A stretch of 64,000 nt of DNA, taken from Bacteroidota bacterium. GTDB lineage: Bacteria; Bacteroidota; Bacteroidia; Flavobacteriales; Weeksellaceae. The first letter of the stretch is position 1; every line of letters starts with the position of its first letter. A program made the translations under genes and the position numbers. The notes beneath the pieces were generated by a model that worked only from the letters and a program-made list of their open reading frames with translations, made no database searches and was not told the DNA's origin. The DNA is taken from the NCBI GenBank assembly GCA_023393915.1, contig JAEXBS010000078.1, positions 1 to 64,000 of the forward strand, read 5' to 3'. Shown piece after piece: positions 33,066-42,094 of the stretch.

Positions 33066-33090
33066 AATCAGACTTTTTGATTACAAATAC

Positions 33091-33123
33091 AATCACATCT
33101 CTACTGAGGTGTGATTTTTTTTT
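33091..33123 (+). terminator. Terminator after rpoZ
   Basis: The arms 33091-33100 and 33107-33116 pair along 10 bp (one T-G wobble), with a 6-base loop followed by about nine T's. This should largely separate rpoZ from coaBC. Confidence 0.9.
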
Positions 33124-33196
33124 ACTGATTCTTAATTGAGCTTTATCCCTCTATTCTATTTATTTCTTTAATTTAGCAGTGCAAATCCTTTGATTT

Positions 33197-34399
33197 ATGT
33201 CATTAACACAGAAGAATATTGTATTAATTATTTCAGGCGGAATCGCAGCCTATAAAATGAATTATTTGGTGCGCCATTTGAAAAAGGAGAATTGCAATGT
33301 AAAAGTCGTATTAACACCAAGTGCGAAAGACTTTGTTTCTACACTGACCCTCTCTACACTTTCAGAATCCGTTGTGCTCTCTGAGTTTCAGGCTCCAGAC
33401 GGCTCCTGGAATAATCATGTCGAGTTAGCATTATGGGCAGATTTGATCTTAGTTGCCCCTTGCACAGCTAGTACGCTGTCTAAAATGGTTCACGGTCAAT
33501 GTGATAATTTCGCCTTAGCCGTGTATATGTCCGCAAAATGTCCTGTGTTTATAGCTCCTGCTATGGATCTCGATATGTACGATCACCCATCCACTAAACA
33601 AAATTTGGAATTGGCTCAAGACTTTGGGCATGCCATTTTGCCAGCAGCCTTCGGAGAGCTAGCCAGCGGATTGGTTGGTCAAGGAAGGCTCATGGAGCCA
33701 GAACAAATTCTAAGCGAAATTCAAGCGTATTTTGCCTCTGTTTCAAAAGAAAGTTCTCTGAGTTCCAAAAACATCCTTATTACTGCCGGCCCAACTTACG
33801 AAGCGATAGACCCTGTGCGTTTTATTGGTAATCACTCTTCGGGCAAGATGGGTTATGCTCTTGCAGAAGCCGCTGCCGCTAGAGGTGCGAAGGTTATTCT
33901 AATTTCAGGGCCTAGCCAACTGAATCCTATACATCCTAATATTGAATTGCACCGAGTGGTCAGTGCAAAAGAGATGTTCGATAAAGTATTTGAGTTTTAT
34001 TCTCAGGTGGATATTGCCATTGCTAGTGCAGCGGTGGCGGATTATGCACCGAAAGTACAAGCTACAGAGAAAATCAAGAAAAATGAAGATTCACTTACAA
34101 TTGAACTTGTAAAAAATCCAGACATACTTAAAACGATGGGGGAGCGCAAAGAGAATCAGTTTTTAGTCGGATTTGCACTTGAAACGCAAAATGAACTGGA
34201 GAATGCTAGAACAAAACTTCAAAAGAAGAATTTAGATTTGATCGTTTTGAATTCTTTAAAAGATTCAGGTGCTGGTTTTAGAGGGGACACCAATAAAATA
34301 CAGATTATAAGCTCAGGAGAAGTACAAGCGTTTGATTTAAAATCCAAACCAAAGGTCGCTCAGGATATCTTAGATCAAATTGAGCGTTTTTTGTCCTAA
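33197..34399 (+). CDS. coaBC: Bifunctional phosphopantothenoylcysteine decarboxylase / synthetase
   Basis: The 400-residue two-domain enzyme makes 4'-phosphopantetheine for coenzyme A. The CoaC flavoprotein half (about 1-180) has IVLIISGGIAAYK, the FMN-binding TLSTLSESV region and APAMDLDMYDHP, equal to the PAMN active-site motif with Asp, a common clade variant. The CoaB half starts at NILITAGPTYEAIDPVRFIG and carries the CTP-binding ASAAVADYAP and KIKKNEDSL. The length is typical. It precedes recN by 85 bases. Confidence 0.95.
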   Translation: MSLTQKNIVLIISGGIAAYKMNYLVRHLKKENCNVKVVLTPSAKDFVSTLTLSTLSESVVLSEFQAPDGSWNNHVELALWADLILVAPCTASTLSKMVHGQCDNFALAVYMSAKCPVFIAPAMDLDMYDHPSTKQNLELAQDFGHAILPAAFGELASGLVGQGRLMEPEQILSEIQAYFASVSKESSLSSKNILITAGPTYEAIDPVRFIGNHSSGKMGYALAEAAAARGAKVILISGPSQLNPIHPNIELHRVVSAKEMFDKVFEFYSQVDIAIASAAVADYAPKVQATEKIKKNEDSLTIELVKNPDILKTMGERKENQFLVGFALETQNELENARTKLQKKNLDLIVLNSLKDSGAGFRGDTNKIQIISSGEVQAFDLKSKPKVAQDILDQIERFLS

Positions 34400-34472
34400 A
34401 ACTGATTGTATCTACTGAAAATTCACCGCTTCTAACTTCGGCTAGCGCTATAATTTAGTCTCGAATATTCCT

Positions 34473-34480
34473 TACTTTTG
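34473..34480 (+). promoter_or_regulatory. -7 promoter box (TACTTTTG) of recN
   Basis: TACTTTTG ends 4 bases before the recN ATG at 34485. Transcription would start at or next to the ATG, giving a leaderless message. Confidence 0.55.
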
Positions 34481-34484
34481 TACC

Positions 34485-36134
34485 ATGCTCAAAAGAATTT
34501 TTGTACAGAATTTCGCCCTCATTGATATGCTTGAATTGGAACTTGGCGAGGGTTTGCAAGTTATTACCGGTGAAACAGGTGCGGGAAAGTCCATACTGCT
34601 TGGTGCCTTGCGCTTAGTCATGGGAGATCGTGCCGATTTAAAGGCGGTGGCAAGCCCGGAGAAGAAGTGTGTTGTAGAGGTTGATTTTTCTGTCAGCGAT
34701 TCCTACATAGAATTTTTCGAGCAAAATGATCTTGATTTTGAGAACCCAACCACAGTGCGCAGAGAACTTTTGCCTAACTCAAAATCACGAGCTTTTATAA
34801 ATGATCAACCCGTCACGTTAGATGTATTAAGATCTTTATCTGAAAAACTGATCGATATTCACTCTCAGTTTGATTCCTCTGAACTTTTTTCTCAGGAGTT
34901 TCAATTTCAGTTGATTGATCAGTTAGCCGGGAGTCAAAACCTGCTAGTTGAATACCAAGCGGAATTTGATCAGACCAAATTGTTAGAGCGAAGAGTACGA
35001 GATTTAGAAAATCAGATTTCTAGTTTAAGAAAAGATCAAGATTACAATTCGTTTCTTTTAACCGAACTGGAAGAGGTGAACCTAGATGAGCTGGATTGGG
35101 AGGGGCTGCAAAACAAGTTAAATACCCAACAAAATGCAGAACTAATCACAGAAAATCTGCAAAGTTTTTTTGCTCGGTTTGATACCGAGGAAGTGGGGAT
35201 TTTAGATTCTTTACTCGATGCCAAATCTAAACTTGGAAAAGCAGCGGAATTATCTCATGAATTCACTGAACTTAAGGACAGACTAGAAGCCAATTTTGTT
35301 GAACTAAAGGATGTCATATTCGAATTGCAGAACAAGGCCGAGCAAGTTGAGGTGAGCCCTGAGCTTCTATCGTCCCTTCATTTAACGGTGGATCGAATTG
35401 AAGCACTTTTCGTTAAGCATCAAGTTTCGAGGGTAGAGGACTTAATTGTCATTCGGGAAAAACTCTTAGGTGAAAAAACAGGCGTTGAAGAACTGGAGGC
35501 CTTTCTATTAGAAACTAAGAAGGAATTACAAACTGCTCAAGAGGGTCTTGGGCGTAAAGCAAAGTTATTATCTGAAAATCGAAAAAAGCAAGCGCCTGAT
35601 TTTTCTTCTCAAATGCAAAAGGTACTTGAACGTTTAGGAATGGAAAAGTCCAGGGTAGAACTTCAGTTAAAAGATACCCAAGAATTAAATCGATACGGAA
35701 AAGAAACGATTCAGCTACTGTTTCAAGCCAATGCTGGATATGACTTAAAACCTATTGAATCAGCTATTTCCGGTGGTGAACGCTCCAGAGTCATGCTTGC
35801 AATCAAGAAGATTGTTGCACAATCTAGTGAGTTGCCAACTTTGATACTCGATGAAATTGACACGGGTGTTTCTGGAAGGGTTGCCGAGGAAATGGGGAAA
35901 ATTATGAAGGAGATGGGAGAGTCCATGCAATTAGTGGTCATTACCCATTTAGCACAAGTTGCTGCAAAAGGTAACGATCATTACAAAGTGATGAAAAAAA
36001 CGCAGGAAGGCAAAACGCTCTCTACAATTGTTTCGTTGTCAGAGGAGCAAAAACTAGAGCAAATCGCTCAACTTCTATCCGGGTCGAAAATAACGGAGGC
36101 AGCCATTGCGCAAGCGAAGGAGCTAATGAAGTAG
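34485..36134 (+). CDS. recN: DNA repair protein RecN
   Basis: This 549-residue SMC-like ATPase acts in double-strand-break repair. The N-terminal ABC half has FVQNFALIDMLELELGEG then Walker A GETGAGKS (about residues 29-36). A long coiled-coil middle (about 150-370) follows. The C-terminal half has the signature AISGGERSRVMLAIK and Walker B LPTLILDEIDTGVSG, with a D-loop and switch in VITHLAQVAAKGN. All motifs are intact and the length is normal. Its promoter abuts the start codon. It is followed 57 bases later by an ABC exporter permease gene. Confidence 0.94.
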   Translation: MLKRIFVQNFALIDMLELELGEGLQVITGETGAGKSILLGALRLVMGDRADLKAVASPEKKCVVEVDFSVSDSYIEFFEQNDLDFENPTTVRRELLPNSKSRAFINDQPVTLDVLRSLSEKLIDIHSQFDSSELFSQEFQFQLIDQLAGSQNLLVEYQAEFDQTKLLERRVRDLENQISSLRKDQDYNSFLLTELEEVNLDELDWEGLQNKLNTQQNAELITENLQSFFARFDTEEVGILDSLLDAKSKLGKAAELSHEFTELKDRLEANFVELKDVIFELQNKAEQVEVSPELLSSLHLTVDRIEALFVKHQVSRVEDLIVIREKLLGEKTGVEELEAFLLETKKELQTAQEGLGRKAKLLSENRKKQAPDFSSQMQKVLERLGMEKSRVELQLKDTQELNRYGKETIQLLFQANAGYDLKPIESAISGGERSRVMLAIKKIVAQSSELPTLILDEIDTGVSGRVAEEMGKIMKEMGESMQLVVITHLAQVAAKGNDHYKVMKKTQEGKTLSTIVSLSEEQKLEQIAQLLSGSKITEAAIAQAKELMK

Positions 36135-36191
36135 AGGGAATTTGTAACACTTTGTATACAATGTCGACTTATCTCGAAAAAGAAGTAAGAC

Positions 36192-37661
36192 ATGTACATA
36201 AGGCTTCTCAAGTTAGAATTAAAACATTTTTTCCGCAATCCACAGTTTGGAACCAACCTCGCGATGAAGATCCTAATGGGTTTTCTAATGGTGTATTTTG
36301 GGCTGATTTATCTAGGGCTTCCTTTCCTCTTGTTTTATTTAGCAAAGGATGAACTTCAGGTGGATCCACTTTTGTTGTTTTCTCAATTCTTTTTCTATTA
36401 TTGGGTACTTGATCTAACGATTCGCTATTTCATGCAGCAGATGCCCACGCAGAATATCAAGCCTTTTCTTACCTTGGGTATTTCTAAAGATACCCTAGTA
36501 AAGTACACTATTCTAAAAACCTTTACGCACTTCTTCAATTGGGGATATTTGCTCTTTTTGATTCCATTTGCAGGGCTATTAATCAATGAAGGTACTTATT
36601 CAGTCTTAGGGACGATTTGCTTTTCCTTAGCAATTTTGTTTATGTTTTACTTTAGCAATTTTCTAAACATTTTGCTTAATGGAAAGACAGTCTTTGTAGT
36701 AATCACCGTCCTAGTTGCTCTAGCTTTAGGTGCACTGGATTATTTTGGCTATTTACCTCTCACAACCTATTCCGAGAAGGTATTCTATAGTTTTTATGAT
36801 AAGCCTATAACTGCTTTAATACCACTGGTCCTCATGCTAGTGGCAGCTTATTTCGCTTACCGAACGATCCGAAAGAATTTTTATTTAGACCAAGGTTTAG
36901 AGCTTGCAGCTTCTGAAGCTAAAACGGAAAATATTGCGTTTCTCAATAAGTTCGGAGTCACAGGGACTTTTATTAAGAACGATATTAGATTACTAAAAAG
37001 AAGTAAAGCCGCCCGTTCTGCTTTATTTATGGGAGTACTGTTTCTTTTTTATGGACTGCTGTTTTTTAATTCCGCTTACGAAACCGATTTCATGAAATTG
37101 TTTGCCGGGCTTTTCGTCAGTGGAGGGTTTATGTTTATGTTTGGGCAGCGGGTTCCTTCGTGGGATGGTTCCTACTACCCTTTAATGATGACTACCAATG
37201 TTCCTTACAAAGAATACCTGAAAGGAAAGTGGTCTTTACTTGTAGTTGGTGTGGTGATATCCTTAGTGCTTTCTACCTGGTATTTGTTTTTCGGGGTGGA
37301 CCTTTGGCTTATTATTCTTGCAGGAGGACTTTATAATCTGGGGGTAAATTCTCAGATCACTTTACTAGCAGGTGCTTTTAATAAGCAGGGTGTCGATCTT
37401 AATTCCAGTACCAAATCAATGGGGGGTGGTAAAAATAGCTTTAACTTAAAGACCTTTCTATTGATGATTCCACAGATGATTCTTCCGATGGCAGTATTTG
37501 CACTTACCAAAAACTTTTTTGGCCTATGGGCGGGGGTAATTGCGCTAGGATTTCTAGGGCTTATTGGATTTTTACTCCGAGATAAAATCTTCGATTTAAT
37601 TGTCAAGGTTTATAAGAAAGAAAAATATTCAGCATTGGATGCCTATAAAAAAGCAGCATAA
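36192..37661 (+). CDS. DUF5687 ABC transporter permease
   Basis: The 489-residue integral membrane protein has roughly 12 hydrophobic helices and matches the DUF5687 pattern of Bacteroidota ABC exporters, with an N-terminal charged MYIRLLKLELKHFFRNP. It is partnered by an ATPase gene 21 bases downstream. No substrate can be named from sequence. It may be a heavy-metal or lipid/peptide exporter, but I have no evidence for any of these. Placement behind recN looks accidental. Confidence 0.82.
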   Translation: MYIRLLKLELKHFFRNPQFGTNLAMKILMGFLMVYFGLIYLGLPFLLFYLAKDELQVDPLLLFSQFFFYYWVLDLTIRYFMQQMPTQNIKPFLTLGISKDTLVKYTILKTFTHFFNWGYLLFLIPFAGLLINEGTYSVLGTICFSLAILFMFYFSNFLNILLNGKTVFVVITVLVALALGALDYFGYLPLTTYSEKVFYSFYDKPITALIPLVLMLVAAYFAYRTIRKNFYLDQGLELAASEAKTENIAFLNKFGVTGTFIKNDIRLLKRSKAARSALFMGVLFLFYGLLFFNSAYETDFMKLFAGLFVSGGFMFMFGQRVPSWDGSYYPLMMTTNVPYKEYLKGKWSLLVVGVVISLVLSTWYLFFGVDLWLIILAGGLYNLGVNSQITLLAGAFNKQGVDLNSSTKSMGGGKNSFNLKTFLLMIPQMILPMAVFALTKNFFGLWAGVIALGFLGLIGFLLRDKIFDLIVKVYKKEKYSALDAYKKAA

Positions 37662-37682
37662 TTTCAATATAACAGTGATACT

Positions 37683-38417
37683 ATGATCGTAATAGAAAAT
37701 CTTTCCAAGGTATATGGTGACAAAAAAGTACTAGATATATCGCGCTTGGAAATTCCTAAAGGGGTGAGTTTTGGTTTGGTTGGTAATAATGGAGCAGGTA
37801 AGACGACGTTATTTAGCCTCTTATTGGATTTAATTCAGCCCTCAACCGGTTCAGTGAAAATTGACGGATTGAAAGTCAATGAAAGTGAAGTTTGGAAGAA
37901 AAAAGTATCTGCTTTTATTGATGATTCTTTTTTAATCGGGTATTTAACTCCCGAGGAGTACTTCTATTTCTTAGGTGAACTTCGTGGAAAAACTTCTGCA
38001 GAAGTAGATGAGTTTTTAAAGCAGTTCTCTGATTTTTTCAATGGAGAAATATTAAACGGGAAGAAATACGTAAGAGACCTTTCAAAAGGAAACCAAAAGA
38101 AAGTAGGAATTGTGGGGTCTTTAATTGGCAACCCAGAAATCATCATACTCGATGAGCCTTTTGCGAATCTGGATCCTTCCACACAAATTAAACTCAAAGC
38201 ACTGATCAAAGAATGGTCTTCACAATCCCAAGTAACTTTTTTAATTTCTAGCCACGACTTGGCTCATACAACAGAAGTTAGTACGCGTATTGTCTTATTG
38301 CACAAAGGAGAGGTTCAACGAGATATAAAGACAAGTGTAGAAACATTGAAGGAGCTGGAAGCTTTTTTTGCCATGGGTCCAGATGAAGAAAGCGCTCAGT
38401 CTGAAATTTCGTTATAG
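37683..38417 (+). CDS. ABC transporter ATP-binding subunit partnering DUF5687
   Basis: The 244-residue ATPase has Walker A GNNGAGKTT (about 32-40), signature LSKGNQKKVGIVG and Walker B EIIILDEPFANLD, with the H-switch in ISSHDLAHT. This is the exporter-type (CcmA/YxlF-like) class. The C-terminal 25 residues are acidic and probably non-structural. It follows the permease gene by 21 bases and is convergent with fumC. Confidence 0.88.
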   Translation: MIVIENLSKVYGDKKVLDISRLEIPKGVSFGLVGNNGAGKTTLFSLLLDLIQPSTGSVKIDGLKVNESEVWKKKVSAFIDDSFLIGYLTPEEYFYFLGELRGKTSAEVDEFLKQFSDFFNGEILNGKKYVRDLSKGNQKKVGIVGSLIGNPEIIILDEPFANLDPSTQIKLKALIKEWSSQSQVTFLISSHDLAHTTEVSTRIVLLHKGEVQRDIKTSVETLKELEAFFAMGPDEESAQSEISL

Positions 38418-38419
38418 TT

Positions 38420-39802
38420 TTAGACCATATCTCGAGGGTTGACCCAAAGGTCAAAGTCTTCTGGCGAGACCAGTCCTAAATTGTTGGCTTCCTCACGCAG
38501 GGTTGTTCCATTTTTATGAGCTGTTTTTGCAATCTTGGCCGCGTTCTCGTAACCGATGTGTGGATTTAATGCGGTCACTAGCATTAGAGAATTTTCTAAA
38601 AGCTCTTTTATTCGTGGTAGGTTCGGTGCGATTCCCACAGCACAATGCTCATTAAATGATTGACAAGCGTCACCCAGTAGCTCAGCAGATTGGAGAAAAT
38701 TGAACGCCATTACGGGTTTAAAGACATTTAGTTCGTAGTTTCCTTGGGTACCCGCAAAGGAAATTGTTGTATCGTTTCCTAGTACTTGAGCGCAAACCAT
38801 GGTAAGTGCCTCAATTTGGGTAGGGTTTACCTTTCCAGGCATTATAGAAGATCCAGGTTCGTTTTCTGGAATGAATATTTCCCCAATCCCTGAACGGGGA
38901 CCAGAGGCTAGTAGTCGAATGTCTTGACCTATTTTATAAAGACCAACGGCTAGTTGCTTCAAAGCATTATGCATTTCTACTATGGCGTCATGTGCTGCCA
39001 GGGCTTCAAATTTATTCGGAGCAGTAATAAAGGGGAGTCCTGTAAACTCAGCTATGTAATTAGCTACTTTCTCACTATATCCTTCTGGGGTATTGAGTCC
39101 TGTACCTACTGCCGTGCCCCCTAAGGCGAGTTCACTTAAGTGAGGAAGCGCATTGTGAATCGCTTTTATCGCGTAATCCAATTGGGCTACATAGGCAGAA
39201 AACTCTTGACCTAAAGTGATGGGTGTTGCATCCATTAAGTGAGTTCTACCAATTTTCACAATATCAGAAAATTCTTTTGACTTGGATTCTAAGGTGTTTT
39301 TAAGTGCTTCTACTTGGGGAAGAGTGTGCTCAACTACTTTTTTGTATGCAGCAATGTGCATGGCAGTTGGAAAAGTATCGTTTGAGCTTTGAGATTTGTT
39401 TACATCATCGTTTGGATGAACTGGAGAAGTCTCTCCAAGCTTTCCACCACTTAGAACGAGTGCTCGATTGGAGATTACTTCGTTAAGGTTCATATTGCTT
39501 TGGGTGCCGGAGCCTGTCTGCCAGATCACTAATGGGAACTGGTCAAAAAGTTTTCCCTCAAGAATTTCATCACAAACTTTTGCAATTAAATCCTTTTTTT
39601 CTCCAGCTAAAGTACCTAAATCCGCATTGGTGAATGCAGCGGCCTTTTTTAAATAGGCGAAGGCTTCAATGATTTCTTTAGGCATGGAGGCTTGAGGCCC
39701 TATTTTAAAATTTGATCTTGAGCGTTCGGTTTGGGCTCCCCAAAATTTATCAGCAGGAACGTTAACCTCACCCATTGTGTCGTGTTCAATACGGTAATTC
39801 AT
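38420..39802 (-). CDS. fumC: Class II fumarate hydratase (iron-independent)
   Basis: The 460-residue member of the fumarase/aspartase superfamily converts fumarate and L-malate without a cofactor. SGTQSNMNLNEVISN (residue about 98) and the SS-loop signature GSSIMPGKVNPTQIE (about 315) are intact. The superfamily Thr-His motif appears in GRTHLMDATPI. The gene is divergent from a class I fumarase across a 139-base spacer, so one cell has two unrelated enzymes for the same reaction. Loss of iron-sulfur dependence would make this form useful under oxidative or iron stress, an inference. Confidence 0.94.
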   Translation of the reverse strand: MNYRIEHDTMGEVNVPADKFWGAQTERSRSNFKIGPQASMPKEIIEAFAYLKKAAAFTNADLGTLAGEKKDLIAKVCDEILEGKLFDQFPLVIWQTGSGTQSNMNLNEVISNRALVLSGGKLGETSPVHPNDDVNKSQSSNDTFPTAMHIAAYKKVVEHTLPQVEALKNTLESKSKEFSDIVKIGRTHLMDATPITLGQEFSAYVAQLDYAIKAIHNALPHLSELALGGTAVGTGLNTPEGYSEKVANYIAEFTGLPFITAPNKFEALAAHDAIVEMHNALKQLAVGLYKIGQDIRLLASGPRSGIGEIFIPENEPGSSIMPGKVNPTQIEALTMVCAQVLGNDTTISFAGTQGNYELNVFKPVMAFNFLQSAELLGDACQSFNEHCAVGIAPNLPRIKELLENSLMLVTALNPHIGYENAAKIAKTAHKNGTTLREEANNLGLVSPEDFDLWVNPRDMV

Positions 39803-39941
39803 AATATATTATAGTAATTTGACGAATTAAAGGTACAAAATCTTAATTGCAGATAGAGGATCTAAAACGTTTTCTATACTGTTTGTATATGGAAATCCTC
39901 CTGAAAATGCTTAAATTTACCGATCATAATATTCATTTCAC

Positions 39942-41549
39942 ATGCCATTTAATTACGCCGAACCTTTTCAAATTGAAAAGGACGATACCCAGTACAAAAA
40001 GCTAACCTCCGAATACGTTAAAGTAGAGCGATTAGGAGAAAGAGAAATCCTTACTGTTGATCCAAAGGGATTAGAATTGTTGGCTGAAAAAGCCATGGAA
40101 GATGTCTCTTTTATGCTTCGTAGTAAACATTTAGAGAGTCTTAGAAATATAATTGAAGATCCAGAAGCTACCGATAACGACAGGTTCGTTGCTTACAATT
40201 TATTACAAAATGCGGCCGTTGCTGTAGAGGGAGCGCTTCCTTCTTGTCAAGATACCGGAACGGCAATTTGTTTTGCGAAGAAAGGTGAAGACGTTTATAC
40301 GGGTGTTAATGATGCAAAGCATCTAAGTCAAGGTATTTATAATACCTTTCAAAATAAAAATCTTCGGTACTCTCAAATTGTTCCTTTAACGATGTTTGAG
40401 GAGAAAAACTCAGGATCCAACCTTCCGGCGCAAATTGATATCTATTCTAAGGAAGGTGCTTCTTATGAGTTTTTGTTTTTAACTAAAGGTGGTGGTTCTG
40501 CAAACAAAACGTTCTTGTATCAGAAAACCAAATCCCTTTTAAATGAAAAATCACTCACCGAGTGGATCAAAAATTCGATTCTTGATCTTGGTACCGCTGC
40601 TTGTCCTCCTTATCACTTAGCTCTAGTGATCGGTGGGACATCTGCCGAAGCAACTATGGCAGCGGTCAAGAAGGCCTCTGCAAAATATTATGACCACTTG
40701 CCTACCACTGGAGATGAAACGGGACGCGCTTTTCGTGATTTGGAGTGGGAGAAGAAAATTCAGCAAATCTGTCAAGAATCAGAAATTGGCGCCCAATTCG
40801 GCGGAAAGTATTTAACCCATGACGTAAGAGTTATTCGACTTCCAAGACACGCTGCGAGTTGTCCAGTGGGAATGGGGGTGTCGTGTTCAGCAGATAGAAA
40901 CATAAAAGCAAAAATCACTTCAGAAGGGATTTTTCTAGAGCAATTGGAAGAAAATCCAGCAAGGTTCTTGCCTGAAACGCCTCCTCATTTAGAGGCGCCC
41001 GTAGCGATTGATCTTAATCGTCCTATGGAGGAAATCAGAAAAGAACTTTTCCTTTACCCGATAAAAACAAGGTTAAAGCTAAGTGGAACCTTGATTGTTG
41101 CAAGAGATGCAGCGCATGCAAAGATCAAAGAGCTTTTAGATAGTGGAAAACCAATGCCAGATTATTTTAAAAATCATCCCATTTATTATGCTGGACCTGC
41201 AAAAACACCCGACGGTATGCCTTCGGGAAGTTTTGGTCCGACCACCGCAGGCCGCATGGACGTGTACGTTGATGAGTTTCAAGAAAACGGGGGAAGTTTA
41301 GTTATGCTAGCAAAAGGTAACAGAAGCAAATCAGTTACTGATGCTTGCCAAAAACATGGAGGATTTTATTTAGGGTCGATTGGAGGGCCAGCAGCCATCT
41401 TGGCCAAAGAAAATATAAAGTCTGTAGAGGTCGTTGATTTCCCTGAATTAGGGATGGAAGCCGTTCGAAAAATTGAGGTAAAAGACTTCCCTGCATTTAT
41501 TATTACAGACGACAAAGGGAATGATTTCTTTATGGATTTAGGTAAATAA
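39942..41549 (+). CDS. Class I fumarate hydratase (Fe-S dependent)
   Basis: The 535-residue protein belongs to the class I, oxygen-sensitive [4Fe-4S] fumarases. Clear segments are LPSCQDTGTAICFAKKGED near residue 95, GGGSANKTFLYQKTKSLL, LGTAACPPYHLALVIGG and the C-terminal MPSGSFGPTTAGRMDVYVD. Three Cys expected to hold the cluster appear in PSCQDTG, AACPPY and SCPVGMG. It catalyses the same reaction as fumC, divergent next door. FumA/FumB of E. coli and the FumA of Bacteroidota are the nearest relatives known to me. The pairing suggests switching between iron-rich and stressed conditions. Confidence 0.93.
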   Translation: MPFNYAEPFQIEKDDTQYKKLTSEYVKVERLGEREILTVDPKGLELLAEKAMEDVSFMLRSKHLESLRNIIEDPEATDNDRFVAYNLLQNAAVAVEGALPSCQDTGTAICFAKKGEDVYTGVNDAKHLSQGIYNTFQNKNLRYSQIVPLTMFEEKNSGSNLPAQIDIYSKEGASYEFLFLTKGGGSANKTFLYQKTKSLLNEKSLTEWIKNSILDLGTAACPPYHLALVIGGTSAEATMAAVKKASAKYYDHLPTTGDETGRAFRDLEWEKKIQQICQESEIGAQFGGKYLTHDVRVIRLPRHAASCPVGMGVSCSADRNIKAKITSEGIFLEQLEENPARFLPETPPHLEAPVAIDLNRPMEEIRKELFLYPIKTRLKLSGTLIVARDAAHAKIKELLDSGKPMPDYFKNHPIYYAGPAKTPDGMPSGSFGPTTAGRMDVYVDEFQENGGSLVMLAKGNRSKSVTDACQKHGGFYLGSIGGPAAILAKENIKSVEVVDFPELGMEAVRKIEVKDFPAFIITDDKGNDFFMDLGK

Positions 41550-41615
41550 AGACTTTAGAATAATTATAAACAGTTAAATTTGCGAAAGAAAGTTTTTTTG
41601 GAATAGAAAAAACTG

Positions 41616-41623
41616 TATTTTTG
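41616..41623 (+). promoter_or_regulatory. -7 promoter box (TATTTTTG) of the small membrane protein
   Basis: TATTTTTG ends 17 bases before the ATG at 41640, with a TTTG at 41597-41600 as possible -33 element. Confidence 0.6.
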
Positions 41624-41639
41624 CTCAAAATCTAAGAAA

Positions 41640-41912
41640 ATGTTAACAGTACTTGAATTGTGGCCTTTCTACCAATTTATTTGGTTCGTATTTTTCGTTG
41701 TAATGTTCCTAATAGGATTTTGGTGCATCTTTATGTTCTTTGGAGTTGTCATCCCTATGTGGTTAACAGAAGGTCTTGTGGAGTATTTTGGCAAGTCCAA
41801 AGCCTTTGATCCTGAAGAGGTTCGTAGAAAAACGATTCCTGAGCAAGGAGCAGAAGTAATCTACAGCAATCCCAAAGGAAGAGGACCCTTCGTTCATTCA
41901 GATCATCATTAA
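41640..41912 (+). CDS. Small unknown membrane protein
   Basis: The 90-residue product has one very hydrophobic, aromatic-rich segment (FYQFIWFVFFVVMFLIGFWC), long enough for one or two helices, followed by an amphipathic patch. The rest is a hydrophilic tail that ends in HSDHH. I recognise no family. It has its own promoter and a strong terminator, so it is probably a real gene. Location between fumarase and a phosphate transporter gives no function. Confidence 0.65.
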   Translation: MLTVLELWPFYQFIWFVFFVVMFLIGFWCIFMFFGVVIPMWLTEGLVEYFGKSKAFDPEEVRRKTIPEQGAEVIYSNPKGRGPFVHSDHH

Positions 41913-41973
41913 TTGATTGATACGCTGTCTGTAGATTATTTTTACAGATCGCCCCAAGCAAAACATCATATAT

Positions 41974-42001
41974 AAGCCAACCTCCAAAGGTTGGCTTTTT
42001 G
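41974..42001 (+). terminator. Terminator after the small membrane protein gene
   Basis: The arms 41974-41983 and 41988-41997 form a perfect 10-bp stem with a 4-base loop and run into a T-tract to about 42000. Confidence 0.9.
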
Positions 42002-42094
42002 CATATTTGATAAAATATTGATGAAATATTAAGTTTTGTTCATATTTGTTGCGGTAGCTGAAAGGGATTTGTAAATTGCACCCAAACTATTTTC

